A stretch of 62,973 nucleotides of DNA from Nonomuraea basaltis (GCF_005893125.1 NZ_VCJS01000057.1:1-62973); one strand, 5' to 3'; shown: positions 48,664 through 57,208, counted from the first letter of the stretch. Translations and numbers: made by a program. The notes: generated from the letters alone by a model not told the origin.

Positions 48664-50493
48664 TCACAACAACCGCTTGACCGCCGCGGCAATAGCGTGG
48701 CGGTCAATGCGTGCGTCGGCCAGCTGCTCCTCCGGCGTCGCCGAACCGGGCAGCCCCGTCACCCCCAGCTTGACCACCCGGGGGCCCAGCTCGCTGACGG
48801 CGTCCATGACGGCGTCGCCGAGCCCGCCCTCCAGCCGGTGATCCTCGACCGTGATCAGGTTGCCCGTGGTCGTGGCCGCCTCGACCAGCACCGCGGAGTC
48901 GACGGGCTTGACCGAGTACAGATCGATCACTCCCACGGGAACCCCGGACGTGGCCAGCTCGTCGGCCGCGGCCAGCGCCTCGTGCACGGTCACCCCGGCC
49001 GCCACGATCGTGGCCCGGTCGCCGGGCGAGTGCCGCAGCACCCGCGCCCCGCCGACGGGGAACCGCTCGCCCGCCTCGTAGATGACCGGCGTGTTCCCGC
49101 GCGTGGTCCGCAGGTAGGACACGCCCTCGACGTCCGCCATCTCGGCGGTCAGCGCCGCCGTCTGGTTGGCGTCGCACGGATAGAGCACCGTGCTCCCGTG
49201 GACGGCCCGCAGCATGGCCAGGTCCTCCAGCCCCATCTGCGACGGCCCGTCCTCCCCGATGGACACGCCCGCATGTGAGCCGATCAGCCGGATCGACGCC
49301 CCGCTCACTCCCGCCATCCTGATGAAGTCGTGCGCCCGGGTCAGGAACGCCGCGAACGTGGCCGCGTACGGTTTCCAGCCCCGCACCTGCAGCCCGACGG
49401 CCGCGGCGATGAGCTGCTGCTCGGCGATGTACATCTCGAAGAACCGCTCGGGGAGCGCCTTCCCGAACGTCTCGGTCTTGGTCGAGTCCGCCACCTCGCC
49501 GTCCAGTGCCAGCACGTCGCCCTGGGCCGCGCCGAGCGCCGCCAGCGCCTCCCCGTACGCCGTCCGCGTGGCGACCGCGTCTCCCACCTTGTACGCGGGC
49601 AGCTTCAGCGGCCCGTCCTCGAACCGGAACGGCGCCGGTGCCTCGTCGGGCCGGTGCACGTCGACCCGCACGTTCCGCGGCCCGCCGAGCTCCTCGATGG
49701 CCTTGTCCGCGTCCTTCAGCGCCTTGCCGTGCGCGCCCTCGCGGTTCTCGACCTCCAGGACCCCTTCGCCCTTGCGCGTCTTGGCCAGGATCACGGTGGG
49801 CCGCCGCCGGGTGTTGCACGCGTCTCCCATAGCGAAGTCGATCTGCCCGGGATCGTGCCCGTCGATCTCGATCGTGTGCCACCCGAACGCGCCGAACCTG
49901 CGCGCGTACGCCCCGGTGTCCCACCCGTGCCGGGTGGGCCCCCTCTGCCCGAGCCGGTTCACGTCCACGATCAGGGTCAGATTGGCCAGCCCCTCCTCCC
50001 CGGCGTGCTCCGCGGCCTCCCAAATCGACCCTTCGGCCAGCTCACTGTCCCCGCAGAGCACCCAGATCCGGTACGGCAGCCGTTCCAGCCGCCCGGACAT
50101 GGCCACCCCGACGCCGATCGGCAGCCCCTGCCCGAGCGACCCGGTGGCCACATCCACCCAGGGCAGCCGGGGGGTCGGATGTCCTTCGAGCCGGCTTCCG
50201 CGCTTCCTGAACGACAGCAACTCCTCGTCATCGATGACCCCTGCCGCCTTATAGAGCGAGTAGAGCAGGGGAGAGGCGTGCCCCTTGGAGAAGATCAGGT
50301 GATCGTTGGCCGGGTTGCCCGGGTCGGCGAAGTCGTAGCGGAGCCGGCAGGCGAACAGCACGGCCATCAGGTCGGCAGCGGACATGGACGAGGTCGGGTG
50401 GCCGGAGCCGGCTGCGGCGGCGGCCCGTACGGAGTCGACACGCAGCTGCGCGGCCAGCTCGGCCAGGTACTGAAGATCGCGCTCAGGCATCAT
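48664..50493 (-). CDS. tkt: Transketolase
   Basis: This is a 609-residue thiamine-diphosphate enzyme that moves two-carbon ketol units between sugar phosphates. ThDP/Mg motifs are GDSELAEGSIWEAAEHA and VDVNRLGQRG, the N-terminal AAAAGSGHPTSSMSAADL supplies the conserved His, and MYIAEQQLIAAAVG and IGSHAGVSIGEDGPSQMGLED form the Pyr domain. It is shorter than E. coli TktA (~660) and resembles the single-chain actinobacterial/archaeal-like transketolase form. The ATG follows GAGGAGGCC. It is monocistronic; the window has no transaldolase or other pentose-phosphate genes. Confidence 0.9.
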   Translation of the reverse strand: MMPERDLQYLAELAAQLRVDSVRAAAAAGSGHPTSSMSAADLMAVLFACRLRYDFADPGNPANDHLIFSKGHASPLLYSLYKAAGVIDDEELLSFRKRGSRLEGHPTPRLPWVDVATGSLGQGLPIGVGVAMSGRLERLPYRIWVLCGDSELAEGSIWEAAEHAGEEGLANLTLIVDVNRLGQRGPTRHGWDTGAYARRFGAFGWHTIEIDGHDPGQIDFAMGDACNTRRRPTVILAKTRKGEGVLEVENREGAHGKALKDADKAIEELGGPRNVRVDVHRPDEAPAPFRFEDGPLKLPAYKVGDAVATRTAYGEALAALGAAQGDVLALDGEVADSTKTETFGKALPERFFEMYIAEQQLIAAAVGLQVRGWKPYAATFAAFLTRAHDFIRMAGVSGASIRLIGSHAGVSIGEDGPSQMGLEDLAMLRAVHGSTVLYPCDANQTAALTAEMADVEGVSYLRTTRGNTPVIYEAGERFPVGGARVLRHSPGDRATIVAAGVTVHEALAAADELATSGVPVGVIDLYSVKPVDSAVLVEAATTTGNLITVEDHRLEGGLGDAVMDAVSELGPRVVKLGVTGLPGSATPEEQLADARIDRHAIAAAVKRLL

Positions 50494-50584
50494 GGCCTCC
50501 TCGAGACGGTTTCACGCCGCCTACCCCTTACGGCCCGCTTAACTCAGGCCGCCGGCAGCCCGGCGCTCCCGTCCCGACGAGGTC

Positions 50585-51538
50585 CTAGCGGACCCGGGGC
50601 AGCACCTCGCGCTCGTAGAAGTCGAAGAACGCGTCCTGCTCCTCGCCGATCTGGTTGATGTAGACCTCGTCGAAGCCCGCGTCCACGTACTGCCTGATCG
50701 CCTGGGCGTGCGCCTCGGGGTCCGGGCCGACCGGGCTGCCGTTGACGGCCTCGTCCTCGGTGACCATCTGGGCGAGCTGCTCGAAGTGCCGCGGCAGCGG
50801 CAGGAGCTGCGACGCCTCGCCCTTGATGCCCTGCGTGGGCCACAGGCGGTGCACGGTCTTGCGGGCCGCCGCCTGGTCGGTGGCGTAGCAGGCCTTGAGC
50901 CCGCCCAGCGCCGGCTTGCCGGCGCCACCCGACTGGCGGAACCGCTGGACGGACTCCGGGTTCGGCGCGGTCGAGATGTAGCCGTCGGCGATGCGCCCGG
51001 CCAGCTCCGTCGACTTCTCGCCCAGCCCGGACATGATGATGGGCGCGGGCTCGTCCGGCAGGGTGTAGAGGCGGGCGGTGTCCACGCTGTAGTGGCGGCC
51101 CCTGTGCGTCACCAGCTTGCCCGTGAACAGCTCCCGCATCAGCCCGACGGCCTCCTCCAGCATCTCCAGCCGTTCGCTGAGCGGCGGCCAGCGGGAGTCG
51201 GTGACGTGCTCGTTGAGCGCCTCGCCGGTGCCCACGCCGAGCCGGAAGCGGCCGCCGGTCAGGGCCGCCGTGGTGGCCGTGGCCTGGGCGATGACGACGG
51301 GGTGGGTGCGGACGAGCGGGCAGGTCACGGCGGTGGTGATCGGCAGCGACGTGACCTCGGCCAGGGCGCCGATCACGGACCAGACGAACGGGGACTCGCC
51401 CTGCTCGTCGAGCCACGGGTGGAAATGGTCGGAGATCCAGAGGGCCTCGAAGCCGGCGCGTTCGGCGGCCTTGGCCTGCCGTACCAATTCTTTCGGGCCG
51501 TGTTCCTCGCACGACAGGAAATAACCGAATGTCGTCAT
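50585..51538 (-). CDS. LLM-class F420-dependent oxidoreductase
   Basis: This is a 317-residue luciferase-like TIM-barrel flavin/F420 enzyme. It opens MTTFGYFLSCEEHGPKELV, has FEALWISDHFHPWLDEQGESPF (His-rich F420-dehydrogenase segment) and RFRLGVGTGEALNEH, and ends with YVDAGFDEVYINQIG. These match the F420-dependent glucose-6-phosphate-dehydrogenase-like/TIGR03557 branch. ATG 51538 is preferred over the in-frame codon at 51574 because the family begins there. The substrate is unknown. Confidence 0.85.
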   Translation of the reverse strand: MTTFGYFLSCEEHGPKELVRQAKAAERAGFEALWISDHFHPWLDEQGESPFVWSVIGALAEVTSLPITTAVTCPLVRTHPVVIAQATATTAALTGGRFRLGVGTGEALNEHVTDSRWPPLSERLEMLEEAVGLMRELFTGKLVTHRGRHYSVDTARLYTLPDEPAPIIMSGLGEKSTELAGRIADGYISTAPNPESVQRFRQSGGAGKPALGGLKACYATDQAAARKTVHRLWPTQGIKGEASQLLPLPRHFEQLAQMVTEDEAVNGSPVGPDPEAHAQAIRQYVDAGFDEVYINQIGEEQDAFFDFYEREVLPRVR

Positions 51539-51609
51539 AATGTTTTCCCTGCCCCTTATGGCAAGGAAAAACATGTTACGGGGCTGACCCTGAGGGCAGT
51601 TGCAGCACC

Positions 51610-51759
51610 ATGGCTACCTTGCTCTGGATCATCGCGGTAATACTCGTCATCTCCGGGATCTACGTGATTCTGGCTCGGCGCGACCTTCTCTGGGGGATCG
51701 TGCTGATCGTCCTCGGGTTCCTGGTGGGGCCCGGCGGAGTCAGCATCTTCAATGTCTAG
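51610..51759 (+). CDS. 49-residue GPGG-motif small membrane protein
   Basis: ATG 51610 opens MATLLWIIAVILVISGIYVI, followed by RRDLLWGIVLIVLGFLVGPG and a short tail. There are two hydrophobic segments joined by a charged RRD turn, ending in GPGG near residue 40-43. It is too short for ordinary gene calling, but the layout matches the actinobacterial small GPGG membrane-protein family. No strong ribosome site is visible. It diverges from the LLM gene, and a clear terminator hairpin follows. Confidence 0.7.
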   Translation: MATLLWIIAVILVISGIYVILARRDLLWGIVLIVLGFLVGPGGVSIFNV

Positions 51760-51793
51760 GGGCGCCGGCCATCCGGTTCCCCGTCCATATCCG

Positions 51794-51827
51794 CCGCTGG
51801 ACCGATCCTCCGAGAACGGTCCAGCGG
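51794..51827. terminator. Bidirectional hairpin terminator
   Basis: The perfect 11-bp arms CCGCTGGACCG (51794-51804) and CGGTCCAGCGG (51817-51827) flank a 12-nt loop. A T-rich stretch follows on the plus strand. It lies between the small membrane gene and the convergent metallophosphoesterase. Confidence 0.75.
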
Positions 51828-51864
51828 TTCCCTGCTTTCTAGAAATATCGTAATTACCGCCTTC

Positions 51865-51891
51865 TGAGCCGGCACCCGCCGAGCCGGCTCA
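51865..51891 (-). terminator. Hairpin at the end of the metallophosphoesterase gene
   Basis: The arms TGAGCCGGC (51865-51873) and GCCGGCTCA (51883-51891) pair perfectly. The right arm contains the minus-strand stop codon. Confidence 0.55.
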
Positions 51892-52617
51892 GAGCGCGGC
51901 GTTCTCGAGGCAGTACACGCCGTACGCCCGGCCCAGCACCGGCAGCGCCACGTTGCGCACCCGGATGCCGCCCGGCGTCATGCCCTTCTCGCTGCCCTTG
52001 TGCGCGTGGCCGTGCAGGATCAGGTCGGCACCCGCCGTGTCGACCGCCTCGGCCAGCAGGTAGCTGCCGAGGAAGGGGTAGATCTCCGGGGGCTCGCCCT
52101 CCAGCGTCTCCTTGACCGGGGAGTAGTGCGACAGCACCACGCGCTGGTCGGCCACCATCTCCTTCAGCGCCACCTTCCACGCCTCGGCGATGTAGCGGGT
52201 GTGTGCCACGAAGTTCTTGATCTCGCGCTCGCCGAACTCGCTCGCGCACTTGCCGGCGAACCCGCCGCCGAACCCCTTCCCGCCGGCCACGCCCAGCTTC
52301 CGGTCGCCGCACTCGATCACCGCGCCGTCGTCGTCGAGCACGATGACCCCGGCGTCGCGGAGCTCGGCGGCGATCTCGTACTGCAGGTCGGAGTGGTAAT
52401 CGTGGTTGCCGAGCACCGCGACGACCGGGATCTGCAGGTTGCGCAGCTCGTCGGCCACCAGCCGGCCCTCCTCCAGCGTGCCGTGCCGGGTCAGGTCCCC
52501 CGTGAGCATGAACACGTCGGCGCGGTCCTCGATGCCCTCGAGTTTTTTGCGGTATTGGCCGCGTTGGTCCTCGCCGAGGTGGATGTCTCCGACGGCCGCT
52601 ATGCGCAGGTCAGTCAA
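51889..52617 (-). CDS. Calcineurin-like metallophosphoesterase
   Basis: This is a 242-residue binuclear metal phosphoesterase. The motif set is complete: GDIHLG (D-x-H), LTGDLTRHG (GD), LGNHDYH (GNHD), VVLSHYSP (H) and LHGHAHKG (GHxH). The substrate (nucleotide, cyclic nucleotide, lipid or phosphoprotein) is not evident. The first codons overlap the end of the BON-domain gene by 8 bases, so the two are coupled. A hairpin terminator coincides with the stop. Confidence 0.88.
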   Translation of the reverse strand: MTDLRIAAVGDIHLGEDQRGQYRKKLEGIEDRADVFMLTGDLTRHGTLEEGRLVADELRNLQIPVVAVLGNHDYHSDLQYEIAAELRDAGVIVLDDDGAVIECGDRKLGVAGGKGFGGGFAGKCASEFGEREIKNFVAHTRYIAEAWKVALKEMVADQRVVLSHYSPVKETLEGEPPEIYPFLGSYLLAEAVDTAGADLILHGHAHKGSEKGMTPGGIRVRNVALPVLGRAYGVYCLENAAL

Positions 52618-52858
52618 GGTGCTCTCCCTCCCCCGGCTCGGTGTACTCCACGACCTGGATCTCGTTGTGCACGCGAAGTTCGGGCGCGGCCTCGTGCGCC
52701 ACCTGGGCGAGCCGTTCCCGCTGCTCGGCCCCGCTCACGTGGCCGCGCAGGAACAGCTGGTCGCCTCTTATGTCGACGCGGATTCCGAGCTCGTGCGTGC
52801 GTGCGTCCTCGGCCAGCGCCTGCTGGACACGGGCCGCGACGTACTGCGGAGCTTCCAT
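52610..52858 (-). CDS. BON-domain protein
   Basis: This is an 82-residue protein made of one BON domain: AARVQQALAEDARTHELGIRVDIRGD, then LFLRGHVSGAEQRERLAQVAHEAAPELRVHNEIQVVEY. The central G-x-V and the final N-x-I/V-x-V-V pattern are typical. BON domains bind phospholipid or envelope components, but there is no signal peptide here. The ATG follows AAGGAGG. It is coupled to the metallophosphoesterase downstream. Confidence 0.8.
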   Translation of the reverse strand: MEAPQYVAARVQQALAEDARTHELGIRVDIRGDQLFLRGHVSGAEQRERLAQVAHEAAPELRVHNEIQVVEYTEPGEGEHLD

Positions 52859-52903
52859 CGCTCGCCTCCTTCTTCTGTCGCCGCATGCCCGGGGTTGAAC
52901 AGC

Positions 52904-53947
52904 TCAAACGGTACGAATCAGGTCAATGACCGCGCGTTCCACCGTCCCAGCCGTGGCCAGCTGACCGAAGTCGGCGTCCGCCCCCAGCTCCGTCAGCACC
53001 GCGGCGATGGTTCTGTCCTGGTCGTACGCCTCCACGACGCGCGGATCCACGTACGACGCCCGCGCCACGGTGGGGGTGTTGCCCAGGTATTCGGCGACCT
53101 CCCGCATGACGCGGGTGACCGCCCGCTTCTTCCTGGTACGCCCCTCCGTCCCTGCCTGCCTGGACACCGCCAGCCCCACGGCCGCCAGGACCGTGGCGTG
53201 CCAGGTGCGGAAGTCCTTGGCGGTGACCTCGTACCCGATGGTCTCGCGGAGGTAGTCGTTGATGTCCTCGCTCCTGACGTCGGCCCAGCCGCCCTGGTGC
53301 CGGTAGCGCAGCAGCTCGCCGTCCACGCCGAGCGTCTTCAGCGCCCGCAGCACCGCGCACGCCCCCGGGTCGGCCACCTCGACCTCGCGCTGGACGTCGC
53401 CCTTGGCCTGGTAGGAGCAGGTGACGATGCCGTTCGCGCAGGTGACGTGCTCCATCCTGAGCGTGGCCAGGCCATAGGTGTCGTAGCTCTCGCCGCCGAT
53501 GCGGAAGAAGCCGATGTCGAGCAGGCGAGCGGCCGCGGCCAGCACCCGCTGCCGGGTCAGGCCGCGCCCGTCGAGCTGGTCGTCCACGGCCTTCCTGAAC
53601 GCCGGCAGCCGCTCGGCCACCTCCAGCACCCGGTCGAACTTGACCCGGTCCTGCTGCTCGCGCCACACGTCGTGGTAGCGGTACTGGCGGCGCCCGGCGT
53701 GTGATGGCGATCTCATGCCGACTTCTGAGACCGCTGTGTCCGTGCCGGCGGCCTGCAGGTGTCCGCAGGCCGACGTGCAGATCCACACGTCGGTCCAGGC
53801 CGGGGGGATGGCCAGTGCCTTGATCCGCGCCAGTGTGCCGCGGTCGCGCACCGGGTGGCCGCCGGGCCCCTCATACGCGAACCCGCGCCCGCGGCGCCGG
53901 CGCGCGATCCCCGGCTCGCTCTGGTCACTGGGATGCAGCTCGGCCAC
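52904..53947 (-). CDS. DNA topoisomerase IB with in-frame repeat insertion
   Basis: This is a ~347-residue eukaryote/poxvirus-type topoisomerase IB, which relaxes supercoils by a 3-phosphotyrosyl intermediate. Catalytic residues are visible in RKK (NRKK-like TRKKRAVT), TAKDFRTWHATVLAA, and the Tyr in ARASYVDPRV near the end. The N-terminal core has RRRRGRGFAYEG and IPPAWTDVWIC. Between LQAAGTD and GRRQYRYH the protein carries an extra ~14 residues, TAVSEVGMRSPSHA, encoded by a repeat shared with the MalF gene. I chose GTG 53947 by family length and to avoid overlap with the divergent gene at 54003; 54043 is the longest start. Confidence 0.8.
   Translation of the reverse strand: MAELHPSDQSEPGIARRRRGRGFAYEGPGGHPVRDRGTLARIKALAIPPAWTDVWICTSACGHLQAAGTDTAVSEVGMRSPSHAGRRQYRYHDVWREQQDRVKFDRVLEVAERLPAFRKAVDDQLDGRGLTRQRVLAAAARLLDIGFFRIGGESYDTYGLATLRMEHVTCANGIVTCSYQAKGDVQREVEVADPGACAVLRALKTLGVDGELLRYRHQGGWADVRSEDINDYLRETIGYEVTAKDFRTWHATVLAAVGLAVSRQAGTEGRTRKKRAVTRVMREVAEYLGNTPTVARASYVDPRVVEAYDQDRTIAAVLTELGADADFGQLATAGTVERAVIDLIRTV
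53701..53737 (+). repeat. REP-like element, copy 2, inside topoisomerase IB
   Basis: Bases 53710-53737 are identical to the reverse complement of 23290-23317. The unit has imperfect inverted ends, GCGATCTCA (53707-53715) and TGAGACCGC (53726-53734), around a 10-nt loop, so it can fold. It is in frame in the topoisomerase gene. Confidence 0.85.
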
Positions 53948-54002
53948 GAAAGGCGCGCTACCCGGGACGTTAGGCGACAAACGGGACGGGCAGATGGGCG
54001 GC

Positions 54003-54260
54003 ATGTCAGATAAGGGAGAGTGGCACGAGGAGCGGGACCGCAAGGGTCACGCCATGGTGCCCGCCACACCGCGCGACGTGGTGCACATCAGGGTGGGGTC
54101 GTTCTTGCTGGTGTTCCTGTTCGCGTTCACGGTGCTGGGGATCATCGTGGGAGCCCCGGTGATGACGGGGGTCGCCGTCGCGCTGGCCGTGGCCACGCTG
54201 ATCGACATCGTGCTGGCCGTACGACGCCAGAAGGAACGACACAACGGAGAGGCGGGCTGA
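54003..54260 (+). CDS. Small membrane protein, unknown function
   Basis: This is an 85-residue protein with a charged N-terminus (SDKGEWHEERDRKGHAM). Two adjacent hydrophobic segments follow (about 30-47 and 50-68), then a basic tail. It resembles DUF6343-type actinobacterial proteins, but I would not insist. ATG 54003 sits after GGGCGGC, with no classical ribosome site. It diverges from the topoisomerase and precedes the SDR gene by 7 bases. Confidence 0.6.
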   Translation: MSDKGEWHEERDRKGHAMVPATPRDVVHIRVGSFLLVFLFAFTVLGIIVGAPVMTGVAVALAVATLIDIVLAVRRQKERHNGEAG

Positions 54261-54267
54261 TCTCGAC

Positions 54268-55284
54268 GTGGTACCACTTCGCGGGCGGATTGTGGTGGTG
54301 ACGGGTGCGAGCGGCGGGGTCGGGCGCGCAGTCGTACGCGAGCTGGGGGAGCGGGGCGCCAAGGTGGCGCTGATCGCACGCGGGACGGCCGGCCTCGGGG
54401 CCGCGGCCGTGGACGTGGGGGTCTCGGGCGGCACCGGCCAGGTGTACGAGGCCGACGTGGCGGACTACGACCAGGTGCGGCAGGCCGCCGAACGGATCGA
54501 GGCGGAGCTGGGCCCCATCTCCGTCTGGATCAACACCGCCTTCTCCAGCGTCTTCGCGAAATTCACCGATATTTCCCCAGACGAGTACGAGCGCACCACC
54601 GCGGTCACGTACCTGGGGTATGTCTGGGGCACGAAGGTGGCCCTGGACCTCATGCGCCCGCGCAACGCGGGCGCCATCGTGCAGGCGGGCTCGGCGCTGT
54701 CGCAGCGCGGCATCCCGCTGCAGTCGGCGTACTGCGGTGCCAAGCACGCGATCAAGGGTTTCACGGAGTCGGTCCGCACGGAGCTGCTGGCCGACCGGAG
54801 CAACATCCACATCACCCTGGTCCAACTGCCCGCGCTCAACACCCCGCAGTTCGACTGGGTGCTGTCCAAGCTCCGCCGCCACCCGCAGCCGGTTCCGCCG
54901 ATCTACCAGCCGGAGGTGGCGGCCAGGGCCATCTTGTACGCGGCCGAGCATCCGGAGCGCAAGGAGTACTGGGTGGGCACCCCCACGGTCGCCACCCTCC
55001 TGGCGCAGCGCGTGGCCCCCGCGCTCGTGGACCGATACGTGGCCAGGACCGCCATCAATTCCCAGCAGACGGACGAGAAGCCGCCGAGCGGCGTGGCGAA
55101 CCTGTGGGAGCCGGCGGACGAGACCACGGACTACGGCGCCCACGGCGCGTTCGACCGGCGCTCCCATGGGCGCAGCCCGCAGCTCTGGTTGTCCCAGCAC
55201 CGCGGCCAGGCCTTCCTCGCCCTGGCCGGCGCCACGGCCGCCACCGCTCTGACCGCCTTCCGCCGCCGGGCCGACCGGCGCTGA
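54268..55284 (+). CDS. SDR family oxidoreductase with C-terminal extension
   Basis: This is a 338-residue short-chain dehydrogenase. The N-terminal NADP motif is TGASGGVGRA (residues 12-21), the Ser is in QAGSALSQRG, and the catalytic YCGAKHA Tyr-x-x-x-Lys is near 152-156. The SDR core ends near 250. The remaining ~90 residues form an extension ending in a hydrophobic Ala-rich stretch and RRRADRR, perhaps membrane-associated. Such extended SDRs are common in actinobacteria and have no settled substrate. The start is GTG 54268. Confidence 0.82.
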   Translation: MVPLRGRIVVVTGASGGVGRAVVRELGERGAKVALIARGTAGLGAAAVDVGVSGGTGQVYEADVADYDQVRQAAERIEAELGPISVWINTAFSSVFAKFTDISPDEYERTTAVTYLGYVWGTKVALDLMRPRNAGAIVQAGSALSQRGIPLQSAYCGAKHAIKGFTESVRTELLADRSNIHITLVQLPALNTPQFDWVLSKLRRHPQPVPPIYQPEVAARAILYAAEHPERKEYWVGTPTVATLLAQRVAPALVDRYVARTAINSQQTDEKPPSGVANLWEPADETTDYGAHGAFDRRSHGRSPQLWLSQHRGQAFLALAGATAATALTAFRRRADRR

Positions 55285-55306
55285 CGCCGTGCCCTCTCGC
55301 GATGGG

Positions 55307-55346
55307 TCCGGCGTGAGCCCCAGCCCGCATCGGGGCCCACGCCGGA
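55307..55346. terminator. Bidirectional hairpin terminator
   Basis: The arms TCCGGCGTG (55307-55315) and CACGCCGGA (55338-55346) pair perfectly and enclose further GCCCC/GGGGC pairing. The hairpin separates the ends of the convergent SDR and DUF1360 genes. Confidence 0.7.
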
Positions 55347-55360
55347 GGCTCGCCTTCGGG

Positions 55361-55846
55361 CTAGGAGGCCGACTTCATGAGCTTGGCGTACGCCAGTTGC
55401 AGCCAGTCGGAGATCGCCACCGCCGTCATCGTCGCGCCCACGAGCCGGGTGGCCTTGGGGGCCAGGACCAGGCCGGCGGCGTACCCGGTGGCCACCCACT
55501 GCGCGACGCAGAACGGGCAGGCGAGCAGCTCGCCGATCGCGCCGCGCGGGCGCTCCTCCACCTCGGAGGGTCCGCCCTGGCCCTCGTACTGGGTGAAGGG
55601 CGCGCGGAGGGGGCTGGTGACGGGGTCTTTGGCGAGCAGCCGCGACACCTTGTGCGTGCACGCCGCCATGAGCAGCAGGTCCATCACCCCGATGCGGTCG
55701 GGGGCCCGCCGGCCGGCCAGTGCGGCAACGGCGGCGGCCACGGCGACCGTGCCGCCGTACGCGCCGAGGATGCCGGCGTAGCCGCCGAGCGGGCGGTCAT
55801 GATCGCCCTCGTAGGCTTGCTCGGTCTTCCGGAGGATTTCCGTCAT
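55361..55846 (-). CDS. DUF1360 family membrane protein
   Basis: This is a 161-residue protein with about three hydrophobic segments and the DUF1360 core: AACTHKVSRLLAKDPVTSPLRAPF, then RGAIGELLACPFCVAQWVATGY, with the conserved C-P-F-C. It resembles the family's sporulation-linked YjcA-type proteins, but function is unknown. ATG 55846 is chosen by family start; the frame runs open further upstream without support. It diverges from the nucleotidyltransferase gene by 70 bases. Confidence 0.8.
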   Translation of the reverse strand: MTEILRKTEQAYEGDHDRPLGGYAGILGAYGGTVAVAAAVAALAGRRAPDRIGVMDLLLMAACTHKVSRLLAKDPVTSPLRAPFTQYEGQGGPSEVEERPRGAIGELLACPFCVAQWVATGYAAGLVLAPKATRLVGATMTAVAISDWLQLAYAKLMKSAS

Positions 55847-55916
55847 AGGGCATGGCGCTACCCTCAGCCACGCGCGCTCAACGCCTACTCGACCATCGGC
55901 TGGGTAGCCCGATCTC

Positions 55917-56513
55917 ATGAGTAGCCATGGCCACGCGGTCACCGACGCCATCCTTGACACGCTCAAGCGTGCCAGCTCCGGGCTGAAGGATGCCGGAGTG
56001 AAGTTCGCGCTGGCCGGAGGCTGTGCCGCGTACGCGAGGGGCGCGGCGCCCTCGCTGCACGACGTGGACTTCGTCCTGACCGAACACGACGTGCCTGCGG
56101 CGCTGGAGGCGCTGCGCGGGCTGGGCTTCCAGACGGCCAAGCCGCCCGAGGACTGGCTGGTCAAGGCGTACGACGAGGGCCGGCTGGTGGACCTGATCTA
56201 CCGGGTGTCCGACCTGCCGATCACCGACGAGCTGCTCGACCGGGCCGAGCCGCTGAAGGCGTCGGCGGTGATCGTTCCGGTGCTGGAGGCCACCGACCTG
56301 GTCATCACGTGGCTGCTGCCGCTGTCGGAGCATGCCTGCGACTACGGGGCGCTGCTGGCCCAGGTGCGCGCGCTGCGCGAGCAGGTCGACTGGCCCCGGG
56401 TGGCCGCCGTGGTCGCGGACTCGCCGTACGCGAGCACGTTCATCACCCTGCTGGAACGGCTCGGCGTGCTGAACGGCCCCGTCGAGCCGTCCGGCGAGCC
56501 CAAGTGGCCCTGA
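55917..56513 (+). CDS. Nucleotidyltransferase-fold protein (MNT/AbiEii-like)
   Basis: This is a 198-residue protein. The nucleotidyltransferase signature is GGCAAYARGAAPSLHDVDFVL (positions ~33-53), with a G-G and D-x-D metal pair. Later elements are LVDLIYRVSD and ATDLVITWLLPL. It lacks an obvious HEPN or AbiEi partner, so I do not call it an antitoxin. Proteins of this form also occur as stand-alone hypothetical enzymes. ATG 55917 is the family-like start. It ends at a strong bidirectional terminator. Confidence 0.7.
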   Translation: MSSHGHAVTDAILDTLKRASSGLKDAGVKFALAGGCAAYARGAAPSLHDVDFVLTEHDVPAALEALRGLGFQTAKPPEDWLVKAYDEGRLVDLIYRVSDLPITDELLDRAEPLKASAVIVPVLEATDLVITWLLPLSEHACDYGALLAQVRALREQVDWPRVAAVVADSPYASTFITLLERLGVLNGPVEPSGEPKWP

Positions 56514-56517
56514 TGAC

Positions 56518-56563
56518 GTGAAGAGAAGGGCCGCGCCCCGCAGGACGCGGCCCTTCTCTTCAC
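56518..56563. terminator. Strong bidirectional terminator, 18-bp stem
   Basis: The arms at 56518-56535 (GTGAAGAGAAGGGCCGCG) and 56546-56563 are perfect complements around a 10-nt loop. The outer pairs give A-rich and T-rich flanks for either direction. It lies between the convergent nucleotidyltransferase and PRC-barrel genes. Confidence 0.9.
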
Positions 56564-56575
56564 GGCACGACAAGG

Positions 56576-56920
56576 TCACCCGGGGAGCCGGCCGTAGTAG
56601 TCCCCAATCCGGGCGCGGTACTCGGGTTCCTTGAACGTACCCTCGTCGAACTCGGGCGCGTCCTTGATCTCGGCCTTGGTGCGCGCGACGTGAACGACGC
56701 GCTCCTGAGGGTCGATGCTCATGACGACCTGCGCCGGGAGCAAGACCTTCTTGCCGAAGATCCAAGGACCGGTGTCGACGATGATGTAGCTCTCGCCGAC
56801 CTCGTACGTCGCCTCGTCGACGGACCCGATCCTCCCGTCCGTCGCCTGCACGTGGTAGCCCACCAGGTCCAGACTCTGGCCGCGATCATAGACGTCAGGA
56901 CGATAGTTCCAGAGCTCCAT
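56576..56920 (-). CDS. PRC-barrel domain protein
   Basis: This is a 114-residue protein. The PRC-barrel core is LDLVGYHVQATDGRIGSVDEATYEVGESYIIVDTG, followed by KKVLLPAQVVMSID. Proteins of this type are frequent in actinobacteria as small stress-associated proteins. PRC barrels mediate RNA-processing or photosynthetic-centre contacts in other systems, so the role here is open. ATG 56920 follows GAAGAGAGC and gives the MELWNYRPD start; a longer frame is unsupported. It is transcribed toward the terminator at 56518. Confidence 0.8.
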   Translation of the reverse strand: MELWNYRPDVYDRGQSLDLVGYHVQATDGRIGSVDEATYEVGESYIIVDTGPWIFGKKVLLPAQVVMSIDPQERVVHVARTKAEIKDAPEFDEGTFKEPEYRARIGDYYGRLPG

Positions 56921-57208
56921 CGGGGCTCTCTTCCTCTCTTCTTCCGTCTTTCTCGGGCAGGCTCTCGCTACCCGGGCAGGTCCCGCTAAACCTTGCAGCG
57001 CGCTTGCCGGCATGTGGCCGTAAAATCGCCCAGTAAGTGGTCGAGCGCACCCTCTCGGCCTGTCCTGCCGCGCCCGCGCTCAGGGTGCTCGTGGCAGGTC
57101 GCCCTACGAGCTGATCTGACTCTCCTGACAACAGCCAGCCAAGCCGGGCTTCGGGGCCCGGGTCCGGATACCATCCGCGTCACGGACCGACCTCGCGAAG
57201 GGGGCCAG

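Noticed and set aside
55917..56513. Type IV toxin-antitoxin or MNT/HEPN pair
   Set aside because: Only the nucleotidyltransferase-like gene is present. Neighbours are a DUF1360 gene and a PRC-barrel gene, and a terminator closes it.
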